From a virus, in IMG/VR virus record IMGVR_UViG_3300025168_000657, positions 1-24,022 of that record: DNA of 24,022 bases. The stretch is one strand, 5' to 3'. The number at the start of each line of letters is the position of its first letter. Position 1 is the stretch's first letter. Position numbers and translations under genes: made by a program. This document shows, in pieces, positions 6,755-13,872 of this stretch. A model generated the notes under the pieces. It searched no databases, was not told the DNA's origin, and was given only the letters and a program-made list of their open reading frames with translations.

Positions 6755-7054
6755 ATGGGAACATCAAAAGATAAATTAATAGAAAGAATTAACGATTTAG
6801 AAATTCAATTAAAAGAAGCTAAAGAATATAAATTTGGCAAAACTACTTATATACACGAGACTCATCATTTATATTGTAGCGATGGCGAAATGCATTTTGG
6901 TTATGGGGATCCAGATGATGAGAAAATACTTATATATAATACAGATCAATTATTTAAAGATTTACCTTTTATAATAAATCAAGTTGTAAAAGAAAATAAA
7001 AAGATGCAAGATTATTATTTAGAAGAAATTAAAAAAGAATTAAAAGAAATATAA
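6755..7054 (+). CDS. hypothetical protein with coiled-coil ends, 99 aa
   Basis: Residues 1-25 (KDKLIERINDLEIQLKEAKEY) have heptad spacing of leucine and isoleucine and form a likely short coiled coil. A middle section contains HETHHLYCSDGEMHFGYGDPDDE, rich in histidine and acidic residues and possibly metal-binding. The C-terminus returns to a charged helix ending in KEI. No family recognised. The stop overlaps the next start as TAATG. Confidence 0.55.
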   Translation: MGTSKDKLIERINDLEIQLKEAKEYKFGKTTYIHETHHLYCSDGEMHFGYGDPDDEKILIYNTDQLFKDLPFIINQVVKENKKMQDYYLEEIKKELKEI

Positions 7055-7167
7055 TGGAATTAGTATCAAATTGTTGCGGAGCAAATCCATACATAAATAT
7101 AGAAACAGGAATGTGCTCAGATTGTAAAGAGCATTGCGAATTTATAAATATAGATTATGACAGTTAA
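7054..7167 (+). CDS. mini zinc-finger protein, 37 aa
   Basis: Thirty-seven residues starting MELVSNCCGANPY. The cysteines form CC (7-8), then CSDC near 21-24 and a further Cys in KEHC, giving a likely CC...CxxC zinc knot. I recall very similar tiny proteins (SxCCGAxx...CxxCKE) from many tailed phages, where function is unknown. It is linked to both neighbours: TAATG with the gene before, and an 11-base overlap with the gene after. Confidence 0.65.
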   Translation: MELVSNCCGANPYINIETGMCSDCKEHCEFINIDYDS

Positions 7168-7360
7168 TAAAAATATGAGACCCTTAAAAAAATTTGGTAA
7201 TTTATTAAAAGATATATTTAACCCAACTAATTCAATATATTTTTGGGTTAGGGTAAAAGAGCAATCTATTTCTCAAGAAGAAAAAGAAAGCATTATATTT
7301 AGCGTTATAGAACTTTTAAATAATAGAATCAAAATAAATGGACAAGATACAAAACACTAA
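7157..7360 (+). CDS. hypothetical protein, 67 aa
   Basis: The ATG (MTVNKNMRPLKKFGN) lies inside the end of the zinc-finger gene; a second in-frame Met at residue 7 is an alternative start. The N-terminal half is basic and aromatic (FGNLLKDIFNPTNSIYFWVRV) and the C-terminal half is an acidic then polar helix (SQEEKESIIFSVIELLNNR). I see no known motif. It overlaps the next gene by 23 bases. Confidence 0.5.
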   Translation: MTVNKNMRPLKKFGNLLKDIFNPTNSIYFWVRVKEQSISQEEKESIIFSVIELLNNRIKINGQDTKH

Positions 7361-7619
7361 AGATTTAACTTTTTATAATAACGCTATTTTATTTACTGAA
7401 TTATTAAATAAGAAAATTAATAATGATGTTGATGATGAAGATCTAAAATTAATGCAAACTTTAATTATTGATATATTTTTTTATGTTAATAATCTACAAA
7501 CTCATTTAGCGAATATTAAATTAGCAAACTCTAAATACAGAGAACAAAGAAATGAGGCCTATTTAATAGCGGATGAATTAAAAGATGAAATCGAATGGAA
7601 CGAAAATAATGTTATTTAA
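7338..7619 (+). CDS. hypothetical helical protein, 93 aa
   Basis: Mostly predicted helix. Isoleucine and leucine repeat through ILFTELLNKKINNDVDDEDL and then in LMQTLIIDIFFYVNNLQTHLA. The end is charged: YREQRNEAYLIADELKDEIEWNEN. This looks like a small coiled-coil or helical-bundle protein. No family recognised. It is the last gene under promoter 1; promoter 2 begins right after its stop. Confidence 0.5.
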   Translation: MDKIQNTKDLTFYNNAILFTELLNKKINNDVDDEDLKLMQTLIIDIFFYVNNLQTHLANIKLANSKYREQRNEAYLIADELKDEIEWNENNVI

Positions 7620-7651
7620 TTTGGAAGTTATATATATTTTATATATCTTTG
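7620..7651 (+). promoter_or_regulatory. Bacteroidota-type promoter 2
   Basis: TTTG at 7620-7623, 20 bases, then TATCTTTG at 7644-7651: the same architecture and spacing as promoter 1. The block from the spacer (TATATATTTTATA) through the leader (TATATTAATAATTAA) is almost identical between the two, so one is likely a duplicate of the other. It drives the short gene at 7692. Confidence 0.8.
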
Positions 7652-7691
7652 ATGTATATTAATAATTAAGTTAATATTAAAAACAAACAAA

Positions 7692-7844
7692 ATGATAAAT
7701 TTAAAATTAAAAAACAAAGAAGAAGCAGAAGCATTATATTTTGCTTTAGACAATGAAACAAGATTTTTTAATGACCCTCAAGTTTGCCCAGATCATAAAA
7801 GAATGGTAAAAAAACTTATTAAAAAAGTTTGCGAATTAAAATAA
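7692..7844 (+). CDS. hypothetical protein, 50 aa
   Basis: The ATG is 41 bases past the -7 element of promoter 2 and follows an A-rich leader. The product starts MINLKLKNKEEAEALYF and contains FFNDPQVCPDHKRMVKKLIKKVCELK, with a Cys-x2-His and a basic helix. The hairpin terminator begins eight bases after its stop. It is therefore probably an independently expressed one-gene unit, unless the terminator leaks into the following small genes. Confidence 0.55.
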   Translation: MINLKLKNKEEAEALYFALDNETRFFNDPQVCPDHKRMVKKLIKKVCELK

Positions 7845-7851
7845 TAACAAT

Positions 7852-7874
7852 GGGGGTCTTATAACCCCCTTTTT
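7852..7874 (+). terminator. intrinsic terminator
   Basis: GGGGGT (7852-7857), loop CTTATA, ACCCCC (7864-7869), followed directly by five T. Six pairs, mostly G-C, in DNA this poor in GC is a strong stem. It ends the unit started by promoter 2. Confidence 0.8.
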
Positions 7875-7887
7875 AAAACAATACAAA

Positions 7888-8049
7888 ATGAAAAACTACT
7901 CAATCGATTGTAACTATTATAATAAATCATTTAATAATATTGATGATTTAATTAATGATGTTTCTATTTGCGGAATGGATCCTAATTATAATATTTTATT
8001 AAACGGAAAAAAAACAGGAGAACAAGTAATTAATTTAATAACATTTTAA
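7888..8049 (+). CDS. hypothetical protein, 53 aa
   Basis: Starts MKNYSIDCNYYNKSF 14 bases after the terminator T-run and ends with a GKKTGEQVINLITF tail. It is rich in Asn, Ile and Tyr. The segment DDLINDVSICGMDPNYNILLNGK resembles a small beta-rich fold, but I recognise nothing. I see no separate promoter for it, so expression may depend on read-through of the terminator just before it. Confidence 0.45.
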   Translation: MKNYSIDCNYYNKSFNNIDDLINDVSICGMDPNYNILLNGKKTGEQVINLITF

Positions 8050-8061
8050 ACCCCTAACAAG

Positions 8062-8232
8062 ATGAAAGAAATAGATTATATTAAAAGAGATATTAACGCT
8101 CTTAAAAGGCATATAAAGGATTGTAAAACTCATAATACTTTACACTTAGTTCCAGTATTAAAAAATCAATTAGAAAGATTAGAGATTGCAAGATTTGGTT
8201 TAGAGGTTGAACAATTTAAAGATTTTTTCTAA
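8062..8232 (+). CDS. hypothetical helical protein, 56 aa
   Basis: The start MKEIDYIKRDINALKRHIKD is a charged helix with regular leucine/isoleucine spacing, followed by CKTHNTLHLVPVLKNQLERLE and GLEVEQFKDFF. It is a likely helical hairpin. No family recognised. The stop TAA overlaps the next ATG (TAATG). Confidence 0.5.
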   Translation: MKEIDYIKRDINALKRHIKDCKTHNTLHLVPVLKNQLERLEIARFGLEVEQFKDFF

Positions 8233-8345
8233 TGATTGAAACATATAAAAAATTTCTCAAGCAGGATCCTAATAACTGGAAGTGGTTAATTGTTTTTTAT
8301 TCTTTAGCTTTATTAATCACAATAGTATTAACTTTAAAAATATGA
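8232..8345 (+). CDS. single-pass membrane peptide, 37 aa
   Basis: After a polar N-terminus (MIETYKKFLKQDPNNWK) it has one hydrophobic span of about 18 residues (WLIVFYSLALLITIVLTL) ending LKI. This is a clear transmembrane helix with its lysine-rich end probably inside the cell. Small membrane peptides of this type in phages include holins, superinfection-exclusion and anti-defence factors; nothing here decides between them. It overlaps the next gene as ATATGA. Confidence 0.55.
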   Translation: MIETYKKFLKQDPNNWKWLIVFYSLALLITIVLTLKI

Positions 8346-8629
8346 ATCATATATCAAATACCATTGAGGTTGAATACGCTTATTATCGTTTAGAAGTAGA
8401 TTATAACTGGAGAAAAGGAAATGCAGGAGATTATTTTAATCCTCCAGATCCTAATGAAACAGATATTAAAAAAGTAATTTTGACAGGTTTTATAAATGAT
8501 GATGGCAGTATTGAGGATTTAAATATTGATTTAACGGAAAGAATAAATTATAATTGTCCTTATTTACCAAAAAATCTTGAATTAAATATTTTTGAAGAAA
8601 TCGAGTCTGATGTAGAAAGTTTAATGTAA
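8342..8629 (+). CDS. hypothetical acidic protein, 95 aa
   Basis: I use the ATG at 8342, which overlaps the membrane-peptide stop, rather than a GTG at 8282 in the same frame that lies inside that gene. The protein has a tyrosine-rich N-terminus (VEYAYYRLEVDYNWRKGNAGDYF) and a PPDPNETDIKKVILTGFI stretch, and ends in an acidic tail. No known family. A terminator follows, so this is the last gene of the small-gene block. Confidence 0.55.
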   Translation: MNHISNTIEVEYAYYRLEVDYNWRKGNAGDYFNPPDPNETDIKKVILTGFINDDGSIEDLNIDLTERINYNCPYLPKNLELNIFEEIESDVESLM

Positions 8630-8659
8630 TTATAATAAATCCTTTTGTTTGTTTAAATT

Positions 8660-8687
8660 AGTGCTTAGTAATAGGCACTTTTTTTTT
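8660..8687 (+). terminator. intrinsic terminator
   Basis: AGTGC (8660-8664), a ten-base loop, GCACT (8675-8679), then a run of nine T (8679-8687). A flanking G-T pair extends the stem. It separates the small-gene block from the tail genes, and a CGTTATAT element restarts 23 bases later. Confidence 0.75.
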
Positions 8688-8709
8688 ATAATAAATTTTA
8701 CAAATTAAT

Positions 8710-8722
8710 ACGTTATATAAGT
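8710..8722 (+). promoter_or_regulatory. CGTTATAT element, copy 2 (before tail chaperone-like gene)
   Basis: ACGTTATATAAGT directly before the ATG at 8723, with upstream TTAATA. It is located right after a strong terminator, as is copy 5. This position argues that it starts transcription of the tail gene block. Confidence 0.55.
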
Positions 8723-9373
8723 ATGGAATTAAAACTAAATGTCCCAACTCATTTAAATGAGATAACCTTAAGACAATATAAAAAATTTATTGAGATAGGA
8801 CAAAACAATAATGATCCTAATTTTATTCAGGGCAAAATGATTGAAATCTTTTGTGGTGTAAGCCATAAATTTGCAACCTTAATGAAATATAAAGATGTGG
8901 AAGAAATAACTGGAGACATAAATAAATTATTATTAGCTCAACCAAAATTAGTAACTACGTTTAAATTAAATGGTATTCAATATGGGTTTATTCCAAATCT
9001 TGATGATATGACTTTGGGAGAATATGTAGATATTGATTCTTTCACTGGAGATTATGGAAACATCGAAGTAGCAATGAATGTTTTATATAGGCCAATAATT
9101 AAAAAGTTAAAAAATAAATATATAATTGAGGATTATAATCCAAAGAATAAAGATATTCTTCTTGATATGCCAATGGATGCTGTTGTAAGTTCTTTGTTTT
9201 TTTTTCTGAATTTAGGAATAGAGTTATCTCAAATTACCCTGAACTCTTTGAGCAATCCGAAGTCAACTCTCTTGGAGGAGCACAAAATTTTGCAAAAAAA
9301 TATGGATGGTATCAGTCATTTTTTGCCTTATCTCAAGGAGACGTTACAAGAATTGAAAATATCACTCAATTAG
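8723..9373 (+). CDS. tail-assembly chaperone-like protein, 0-frame product
   Basis: A 216-residue protein beginning MELKLNVPTHLNEITLRQY, with GIQYGFIPNLDDMTLGEYVD (about 90-110) and VLYRPI later. I recall this protein type in flavobacterial phages, where it sits in the tail gene block. The end, MDGISHFLPYLKETLQ...SLN, also looks conserved to me. Near codon 159 the gene has nine T in a row (9197-9205), and the -1 frame from there is open for another 85 codons without any ATG, GTG or TTG before its conserved part. This is the arrangement of gpG/gpGT tail chaperones, which load the tape measure before tail tube assembly. The tape measure lies further downstream (13869). Calling it a tail chaperone rests on this layout. 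Confidence 0.65.
   Translation: MELKLNVPTHLNEITLRQYKKFIEIGQNNNDPNFIQGKMIEIFCGVSHKFATLMKYKDVEEITGDINKLLLAQPKLVTTFKLNGIQYGFIPNLDDMTLGEYVDIDSFTGDYGNIEVAMNVLYRPIIKKLKNKYIIEDYNPKNKDILLDMPMDAVVSSLFFFLNLGIELSQITLNSLSNPKSTLLEEHKILQKNMDGISHFLPYLKETLQELKISLN
9197..9205 (+). other. probable -1 frameshift site (T9)
   Basis: Nine T in a row read as TTT TTT TTT in the 0 frame, containing the slippery pattern T TTT TTT. Slipping back one base leads into an open -1 frame (previous -1 stop at 9163-9165). A second candidate is the A7 run at 9294-9300. I could not test for a stimulatory hairpin downstream. Confidence 0.55.
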
Positions 9374-9459
9374 AATTTCACAAATGTTTTTTAATGCTAT
9401 CATTTATGAAAGATAAAAACGAATTAGAGCATCAACAATTAAAAAAGAATTTTAAATGA
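9205..9459 (+). CDS. -1 frameshift extension of the tail chaperone-like protein (join 8723..9205 and 9205..9459)
   Basis: If the ribosome slips back one base in the T9 run, 84 more residues are made (total about 245). This frame encodes a well-formed sequence, including FAKKYGWYQSFFALSQGD and CFLMLSFMKDKNELEHQQ, similar to a conserved KKWGWYQS...GDV protein I recall from Bacteroidota phages. The only usual start codon in this frame is an ATG at 9394, after the conserved part, so independent initiation is unlikely. Its stop overlaps the next gene as ATGA (9456-9459), the normal gene spacing of this genome. The bases 9206-9371 would be read in two frames. Function would be that of a gpGT-like extension binding the tape measure. 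Confidence 0.6.
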   Translation, partial: SEFRNRVISNYPELFEQSEVNSLGGAQNFAKKYGWYQSFFALSQGDVTRIENITQLEFHKCFLMLSFMKDKNELEHQQLKKNFK

Positions 9460-9926
9460 GTCAACAAGGATCAAGAGCATTTTATCAAGTAACTGAAACT
9501 TTAAAAGGCCAATTATTAAGCGACATTAACGTTCATACTGTTACTACTGGAGATATAACACAGGTTGATTTACAAAAGCAAACTATATTTCCCTTATCTC
9601 ATATAATAATTAATAACGTTAGCCAAGAGGATGGTGTTTTAAGATTTAACGTAAGTGTAATTGCAATGGATATTGTAAGCCAAAGCAAAGAAATTACTGT
9701 TGATTTATTTGAGGGCAATAATAACTTACAAGATATTTTAAATACTCAATTATCAGTTGTAAATAAACTAATACAAGTATTAAGAGGAGGAACATTACAT
9801 CAAGATGCTTATCAATTAGATGGTAATCCTAATATTGAGCCCTTTTACGATCGATTTGAAAACGAATTAGGAGGTTGGACGGCCTCAATGGATGTTTTAA
9901 TTTATAACGATATTACAATTTGCTAA
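9456..9926 (+). CDS. probable tail terminator / neck protein, 156 aa
   Basis: Begins MSQQGSRAFYQVTETLKGQLL. The core is TGDITQVDLQKQTIFPLSHIIINN, the middle SVIAMDIVSQSKE..., and the end ENELGGWTASMDVLIYNDITIC. I recall this 'DxxKQTIFPLxHI...N.L.GW...' family in flavobacterial phages next to the gp10-like protein. Size and position suggest a tail terminator or head-tail joining role, but no experiment is known to me. The ATG overlaps the -1 frame stop before it and its TAA overlaps the next ATG. Confidence 0.5.
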   Translation: MSQQGSRAFYQVTETLKGQLLSDINVHTVTTGDITQVDLQKQTIFPLSHIIINNVSQEDGVLRFNVSVIAMDIVSQSKEITVDLFEGNNNLQDILNTQLSVVNKLIQVLRGGTLHQDAYQLDGNPNIEPFYDRFENELGGWTASMDVLIYNDITIC

Positions 9927-10513
9927 TGGAGTTTAAAGAAATCAATAAAATATTTAACGAATTTGGAAAATATATGGTATCTGAAAGTCAAAAGAACTTA
10001 AAATCTTTTGGCAAGGGATCAGGACCTTTATATAATTCATTAAGCTATAAAGTAACTGATGAACCTAATAAAGTAACATTTGATTTTTTTATGGAGGATT
10101 ACGGTTTATTCCAAGATCAAGGAGTTAAAGGAGCAAATCCTAAAAAATTAAGTTCTAACGCAAAGATCACCGGCCAACAAGCTCCTAACTCTCCTTATAA
10201 ATTTGGTAGCGGAAGTGCAAGGGGCAAATGGGGAGATTTTGTTAGGAGCGTTTCTTCTTGGGCACAAATAAAAAACATTAGATTGAGACAATATACATAT
10301 AAAGATGGTAAAAAGAAATCAACTGGAAAATTCGCAAAAGGAAATTACGATACTATTGGACAAATAATAGCAAGCAATATTTTTAACAGAGGTTTAAAAC
10401 CTTCTTTTTTTTATACTAAACCTTTTAATTATGCATTTGAAAATTTGCCTGAGGATCTATTCGATAGTTTCGCAGTTGATTTTATTGATGCTATAGAAAC
10501 AGAAAAAAAATAA
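9926..10513 (+). CDS. HK97 gp10-like neck / tail completion protein, 195 aa
   Basis: The ATG at 9926 overlaps the previous stop (TAATG); an in-frame TTG at 9920 is not needed. The N-terminus FNEFGKYMVSESQKNLKSFGK and the section FDFFMEDYGLFQDQGVKGANPKK resemble gp10-like proteins, with the typical 'Y..F.D.G..G' turn. PYKFGSGSARGKWGDF follows. The C-terminal part contains a basic region and a GQIIASNIFNRGLKPS helix, like the 'ar.i..rGi.p..f' end of the family. The role would be to form part of the neck that joins tail to head. Confidence 0.6.
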   Translation: MEFKEINKIFNEFGKYMVSESQKNLKSFGKGSGPLYNSLSYKVTDEPNKVTFDFFMEDYGLFQDQGVKGANPKKLSSNAKITGQQAPNSPYKFGSGSARGKWGDFVRSVSSWAQIKNIRLRQYTYKDGKKKSTGKFAKGNYDTIGQIIASNIFNRGLKPSFFYTKPFNYAFENLPEDLFDSFAVDFIDAIETEKK

Positions 10514-10515
10514 CT

Positions 10516-11553
10516 ATGCCGGATTTATTATTACGATCGCCACAATACTCAACATACATACAGGGAACCTTAGGAGGAACAACTATTAAATCCTCTAAAC
10601 TTAATATTACAATTCAGGGTGTTTTAAGATACACTTTAATAAAAGATGCTGCTGATGGCGTTTCATCAACCTATGAATGGGCCGAATTAGCAAGGGATTA
10701 TCTAAACATAACTTATAATGGAACCCCAACTACTTTACCTGCCTTTCCGATTATTTTAGATTTTACTTTTCATTCTTTGCCTAATGCAGGTGGATCCGTA
10801 GTTCACACTTTTCAAGAATCTCATTTTGGATTTGATGGCTACGGAACATTTTTACAATCTACAAACCCTACAATGTATCCTCCTCAATTTCCTTTAATAT
10901 CTAATTATACTCAAGCAGGTTCAAGCGATTCAGGATTAAAGACTTATACAGTTTATGCTACTAAAAACGTTGAATTTTATATACCAAGTATAGTAAGCGG
11001 CGAGGTTATATATACCTCCACAGGATATAATGGAACCAGCGTAAGTATTGGCACATATACAGTTAATATTATAAGAAGAGAATGCACAAAATATACAAGC
11101 AATGATGGTTACACAGAATTAAACGGAATAAAAAGGGGCTTTCAAGTTAATTTTATAAATAAATACGGAGCTATACAAACAGAGTTTTTTACATTAAAAG
11201 CTGTTAGAAGTTTAAAAGTTAAAAGAGAAACATACAATCGTAATATTTTGCAATCAAATGGAGCCTTACAAACATTTTTACATACTAAACAAAATTATAA
11301 TATTACCGCAACTCAATCAATAACTTTAAATTCTTTTTATGTTCCTGAATATTATTCTATGGTTTATTCTGAGATGTTATTATCTGAAAGTGTATGGGTA
11401 AGATATAGAGATAAAACTACGGGAAATTTTCAGACTATACCAATTAACATTAAAGACAATAGTATGAGCTATAAAAATAGTTTAAACGATCGATTAATTC
11501 AATTTACATTTAATTTTGAAACATCTTTTGACTATATAAATAACGTTAGATAA
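10516..11553 (+). CDS. putative tail structural protein, 345 aa
   Basis: Starts MPDLLLRSPQYSTYIQGTLGG and continues as a beta-rich protein with many Thr, Ser and aromatic residues. It has no clear enzyme motif. Notable segments are LRYTLIKDAADG and YEWAELARDYLNI (about 35-65), and NGIKRGFQVNFINKYGAIQTEF (about 200-225). I recall similar proteins beside the 723-residue type in flavobacterial phages, so a tail-tip, distal-tail or receptor-contact role is likely but unproven. It is packed 2 bases after the gp10-like gene and 16 bases before the next large tail gene. Confidence 0.5.
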   Translation: MPDLLLRSPQYSTYIQGTLGGTTIKSSKLNITIQGVLRYTLIKDAADGVSSTYEWAELARDYLNITYNGTPTTLPAFPIILDFTFHSLPNAGGSVVHTFQESHFGFDGYGTFLQSTNPTMYPPQFPLISNYTQAGSSDSGLKTYTVYATKNVEFYIPSIVSGEVIYTSTGYNGTSVSIGTYTVNIIRRECTKYTSNDGYTELNGIKRGFQVNFINKYGAIQTEFFTLKAVRSLKVKRETYNRNILQSNGALQTFLHTKQNYNITATQSITLNSFYVPEYYSMVYSEMLLSESVWVRYRDKTTGNFQTIPINIKDNSMSYKNSLNDRLIQFTFNFETSFDYINNVR

Positions 11554-11569
11554 CATAGAAATAACATAA

Positions 11570-13741
11570 ATGCAAAAACTACAGTTATATATTAGCAACG
11601 TAAATACTAATACAACTTTGATTAATTATCAAAGAGTAGATTTATTTAAGGATGAGAATGTATCAATTAGTTTATCAATACAAAACATTAGAAGACCTGA
11701 TAAAATATTTACAGAGTTTACCAAAACATTTACAATACCTGCCAGTAAAACAAATAATCTTTTATTTGAGCATTATTATAATTTTAACATTACAGATGGT
11801 TTTGATGCAAGAGATAAAAGAGAGGCCAAAATAGAATTAAATAATATTCCTTATAAAGACGGATTTATTGCTTTAAATGGTGTTGAGTTAAAAAATAATA
11901 AACCTTATTCTTATAAGATTACCTTTTATGGCAAAACAATAAACTTAAATAAACAATTTAGAGATGCTTCTTTAAACTCTTTACAATCTACTTTAACATC
12001 TTATAATCTTGATTATATTAATGCAAACATAATTAGCAAAATGGCTGCAAATATTGGCGATGTTATTATTGCTCCATTAATAACACATACTACTGAGGCT
12101 TATTACGATTCAACTCAATCTGCTAATAATGGTAATTTATATCCTGCCGGCACAAATGGTTTGCTTTGGTCTGAATTAAAATATGCTATAAAAGTAAGCG
12201 AAATTGTAAATGCTATACAAACTGCGTATGGATTAGATTTTTCAGCAGATTTTTTTAATATGTCAGATTCAGACAATCCAACATTTAATAATTTGTATTT
12301 ATGGTTAAATGCTAAAAAAGGCAATGTTCAACCAACTACTCAAATAAATACTTTTGTAAATCAAGTAAGCGGGTTTGTTGATGCAGCAGGTTATACAAAT
12401 GTTGAAACAGAAATGAGCGGAACAAGCGGTTTGCTTATAAGCCCTTTTAATATTCCAAATAGATTTACTTTATCAATTATTACAACTGCAGCTACTGTTG
12501 CTGAATATACTGTTAGAATATTAGATACTTCATTTAATACTGTAATCTTTACATCTCAAAACTTAACAGCATCTGCAACTTTTACTCAAGCTAATTTTAC
12601 TTTATCCTCAGGAACTTTTGTAATTGAAATCATTGGAGAATCGCCTATAAGTTTTTCATCGTTTATATGGAATGTAAAAGACTTATCGAGTACGGTTGGA
12701 GGCGGATGGGAGAACGAATATTTAGTTCCAAACCCTCCCGGATTTAATTTTGCAACTGAGTTTGAATTTATAATTGGTGCTCAAATGCCCGATATAAAAC
12801 TAATTGATTTTATGAATGGTTTGTTTAAATTATTTAATTTAACAGCTTATTACGATAATCAACCATTAACAAATACAGGATCAACGAATCCAAATTATGA
12901 TAAAATTAGAATCCAAACATTAGATTCTTATTACGCTGAGGGCAGAGGAGCAGCATCAAATACAGTGCCTTGGGATATATCAAAATATGTAGATACAAAT
13001 AAAAGCACCGTTAACGTAGGGCTACCATATAATTCAATTACGTTTAGTTATGAAGGTTTAGAAACTTTTTATGCGCAACAATTTTTACAAACAACTGGTG
13101 GCAAATGGGGAGGAATAAGATATGAGGGAATTGGAACTACTGATCAAGGCAGCAGTTTTACAGCTCCTAATATTCCCTATAATATTACAACACCTTTTGA
13201 GCATTTACAATTAGTTAGATTATATAATAAAGGGGCATCCTCTCCCTTAAATTTAATGACTGGTTTTTTCGCAAATGATAACAAAGAAAGTCTTGTTGGT
13301 AAACCTTTATTATTTTATGCTATTAAATTATCGCCCTCAGATAGCGCAACACAAATAAGAATTAAAAGAGTTGAAAACGCATCAACTTTTGATGATTTAA
13401 CTACTTATATAATTCCATCAAATAGTTTAATGCTAAATCCTGATGTTACATCAGGGGGTAGTACTGTTAACATTAACTTTCAACAAGAAAATAATGAATG
13501 GACAGATACCTCAGAGTTTAGCGGAACATTATTTGAAAATTATTATAAAACTTATATACAACAAGCATTTAATTCTAAAAGAAGAATAATAAAATTAAAA
13601 GCATTTCTCCCTTTAAATATAATTTATAATATACAAATGAATGATCAATTAAGTATTAATAATGTATTGTATCAAATTAACAATGCTAATATTAATCTAA
13701 TAACAGGAGAAACCAAATTTGAATTATTAAATATAGTATGA
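11570..13741 (+). CDS. large tail protein, probable tail hub / baseplate component, 723 aa
   Basis: The N-terminal 100 residues (VDLFKDENVSISLSIQNIRRPDKIF..., FTIPASKTNNLLFEHYYNF, GFDARDKREAKIELN) form a block I recognise from tail proteins of Bacteroidota phages. The centre is a Ser/Thr-rich beta region (about 260-370) that looks like a carbohydrate-binding or jelly-roll insert: GTSGLLISPFNIPNRFTLSI...SFSSFIWNV. The C-terminal domain ends MNDQLSINNVLYQINN...LLNIV, typical of hub-like proteins that assemble under the tail tube. No enzyme motif is seen. The stop overlaps a small ORF (ATGA), which leads into the tape measure. Confidence 0.6.
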   Translation: MQKLQLYISNVNTNTTLINYQRVDLFKDENVSISLSIQNIRRPDKIFTEFTKTFTIPASKTNNLLFEHYYNFNITDGFDARDKREAKIELNNIPYKDGFIALNGVELKNNKPYSYKITFYGKTINLNKQFRDASLNSLQSTLTSYNLDYINANIISKMAANIGDVIIAPLITHTTEAYYDSTQSANNGNLYPAGTNGLLWSELKYAIKVSEIVNAIQTAYGLDFSADFFNMSDSDNPTFNNLYLWLNAKKGNVQPTTQINTFVNQVSGFVDAAGYTNVETEMSGTSGLLISPFNIPNRFTLSIITTAATVAEYTVRILDTSFNTVIFTSQNLTASATFTQANFTLSSGTFVIEIIGESPISFSSFIWNVKDLSSTVGGGWENEYLVPNPPGFNFATEFEFIIGAQMPDIKLIDFMNGLFKLFNLTAYYDNQPLTNTGSTNPNYDKIRIQTLDSYYAEGRGAASNTVPWDISKYVDTNKSTVNVGLPYNSITFSYEGLETFYAQQFLQTTGGKWGGIRYEGIGTTDQGSSFTAPNIPYNITTPFEHLQLVRLYNKGASSPLNLMTGFFANDNKESLVGKPLLFYAIKLSPSDSATQIRIKRVENASTFDDLTTYIIPSNSLMLNPDVTSGGSTVNINFQQENNEWTDTSEFSGTLFENYYKTYIQQAFNSKRRIIKLKAFLPLNIIYNIQMNDQLSINNVLYQINNANINLITGETKFELLNIV

Positions 13742-13872
13742 TACAAGATATAATAAGTTTATTAAGATACGTTAATAATGAAACCGAAAACATAAGAATT
13801 GCAAAAGGCAAAAACAAACTTGCAACTACTTGGAATGAGGCTTATAAACAAATTAAAGAGGATATAAAATGA
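13738..13872 (+). CDS. small protein before tape measure, 44 aa
   Basis: The ATG overlaps the stop of the 723-residue tail gene and its own TGA overlaps the tape measure ATG (ATGA at both ends), which argues that it is a real translated link in the chain. The product is polar and charged: MIQDIISLLRYVNNETENIR, then ATTWNEAYKQIKEDIK. No family is recognised. Its position suggests a tail-assembly accessory protein. Confidence 0.5.
   Translation: MIQDIISLLRYVNNETENIRIAKGKNKLATTWNEAYKQIKEDIK

Noticed and set aside
8282-8341. GTG start extending the 95-aa gene upstream
   Set aside because: The extension lies within the membrane-peptide gene; the ATG at 8342 gives the usual stop-start overlap.
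9197-9205. T9 run as a sequencing error that breaks one gene
   Set aside because: Not excluded, but the 0 frame after the run also reads as a well-formed protein ending with a sensible stop, which an indel error would not explain.
11652-11834. Second + frame of 60 aa inside the 723-aa tail gene
   Set aside because: Fully nested in a strongly recognised gene and without own signals.
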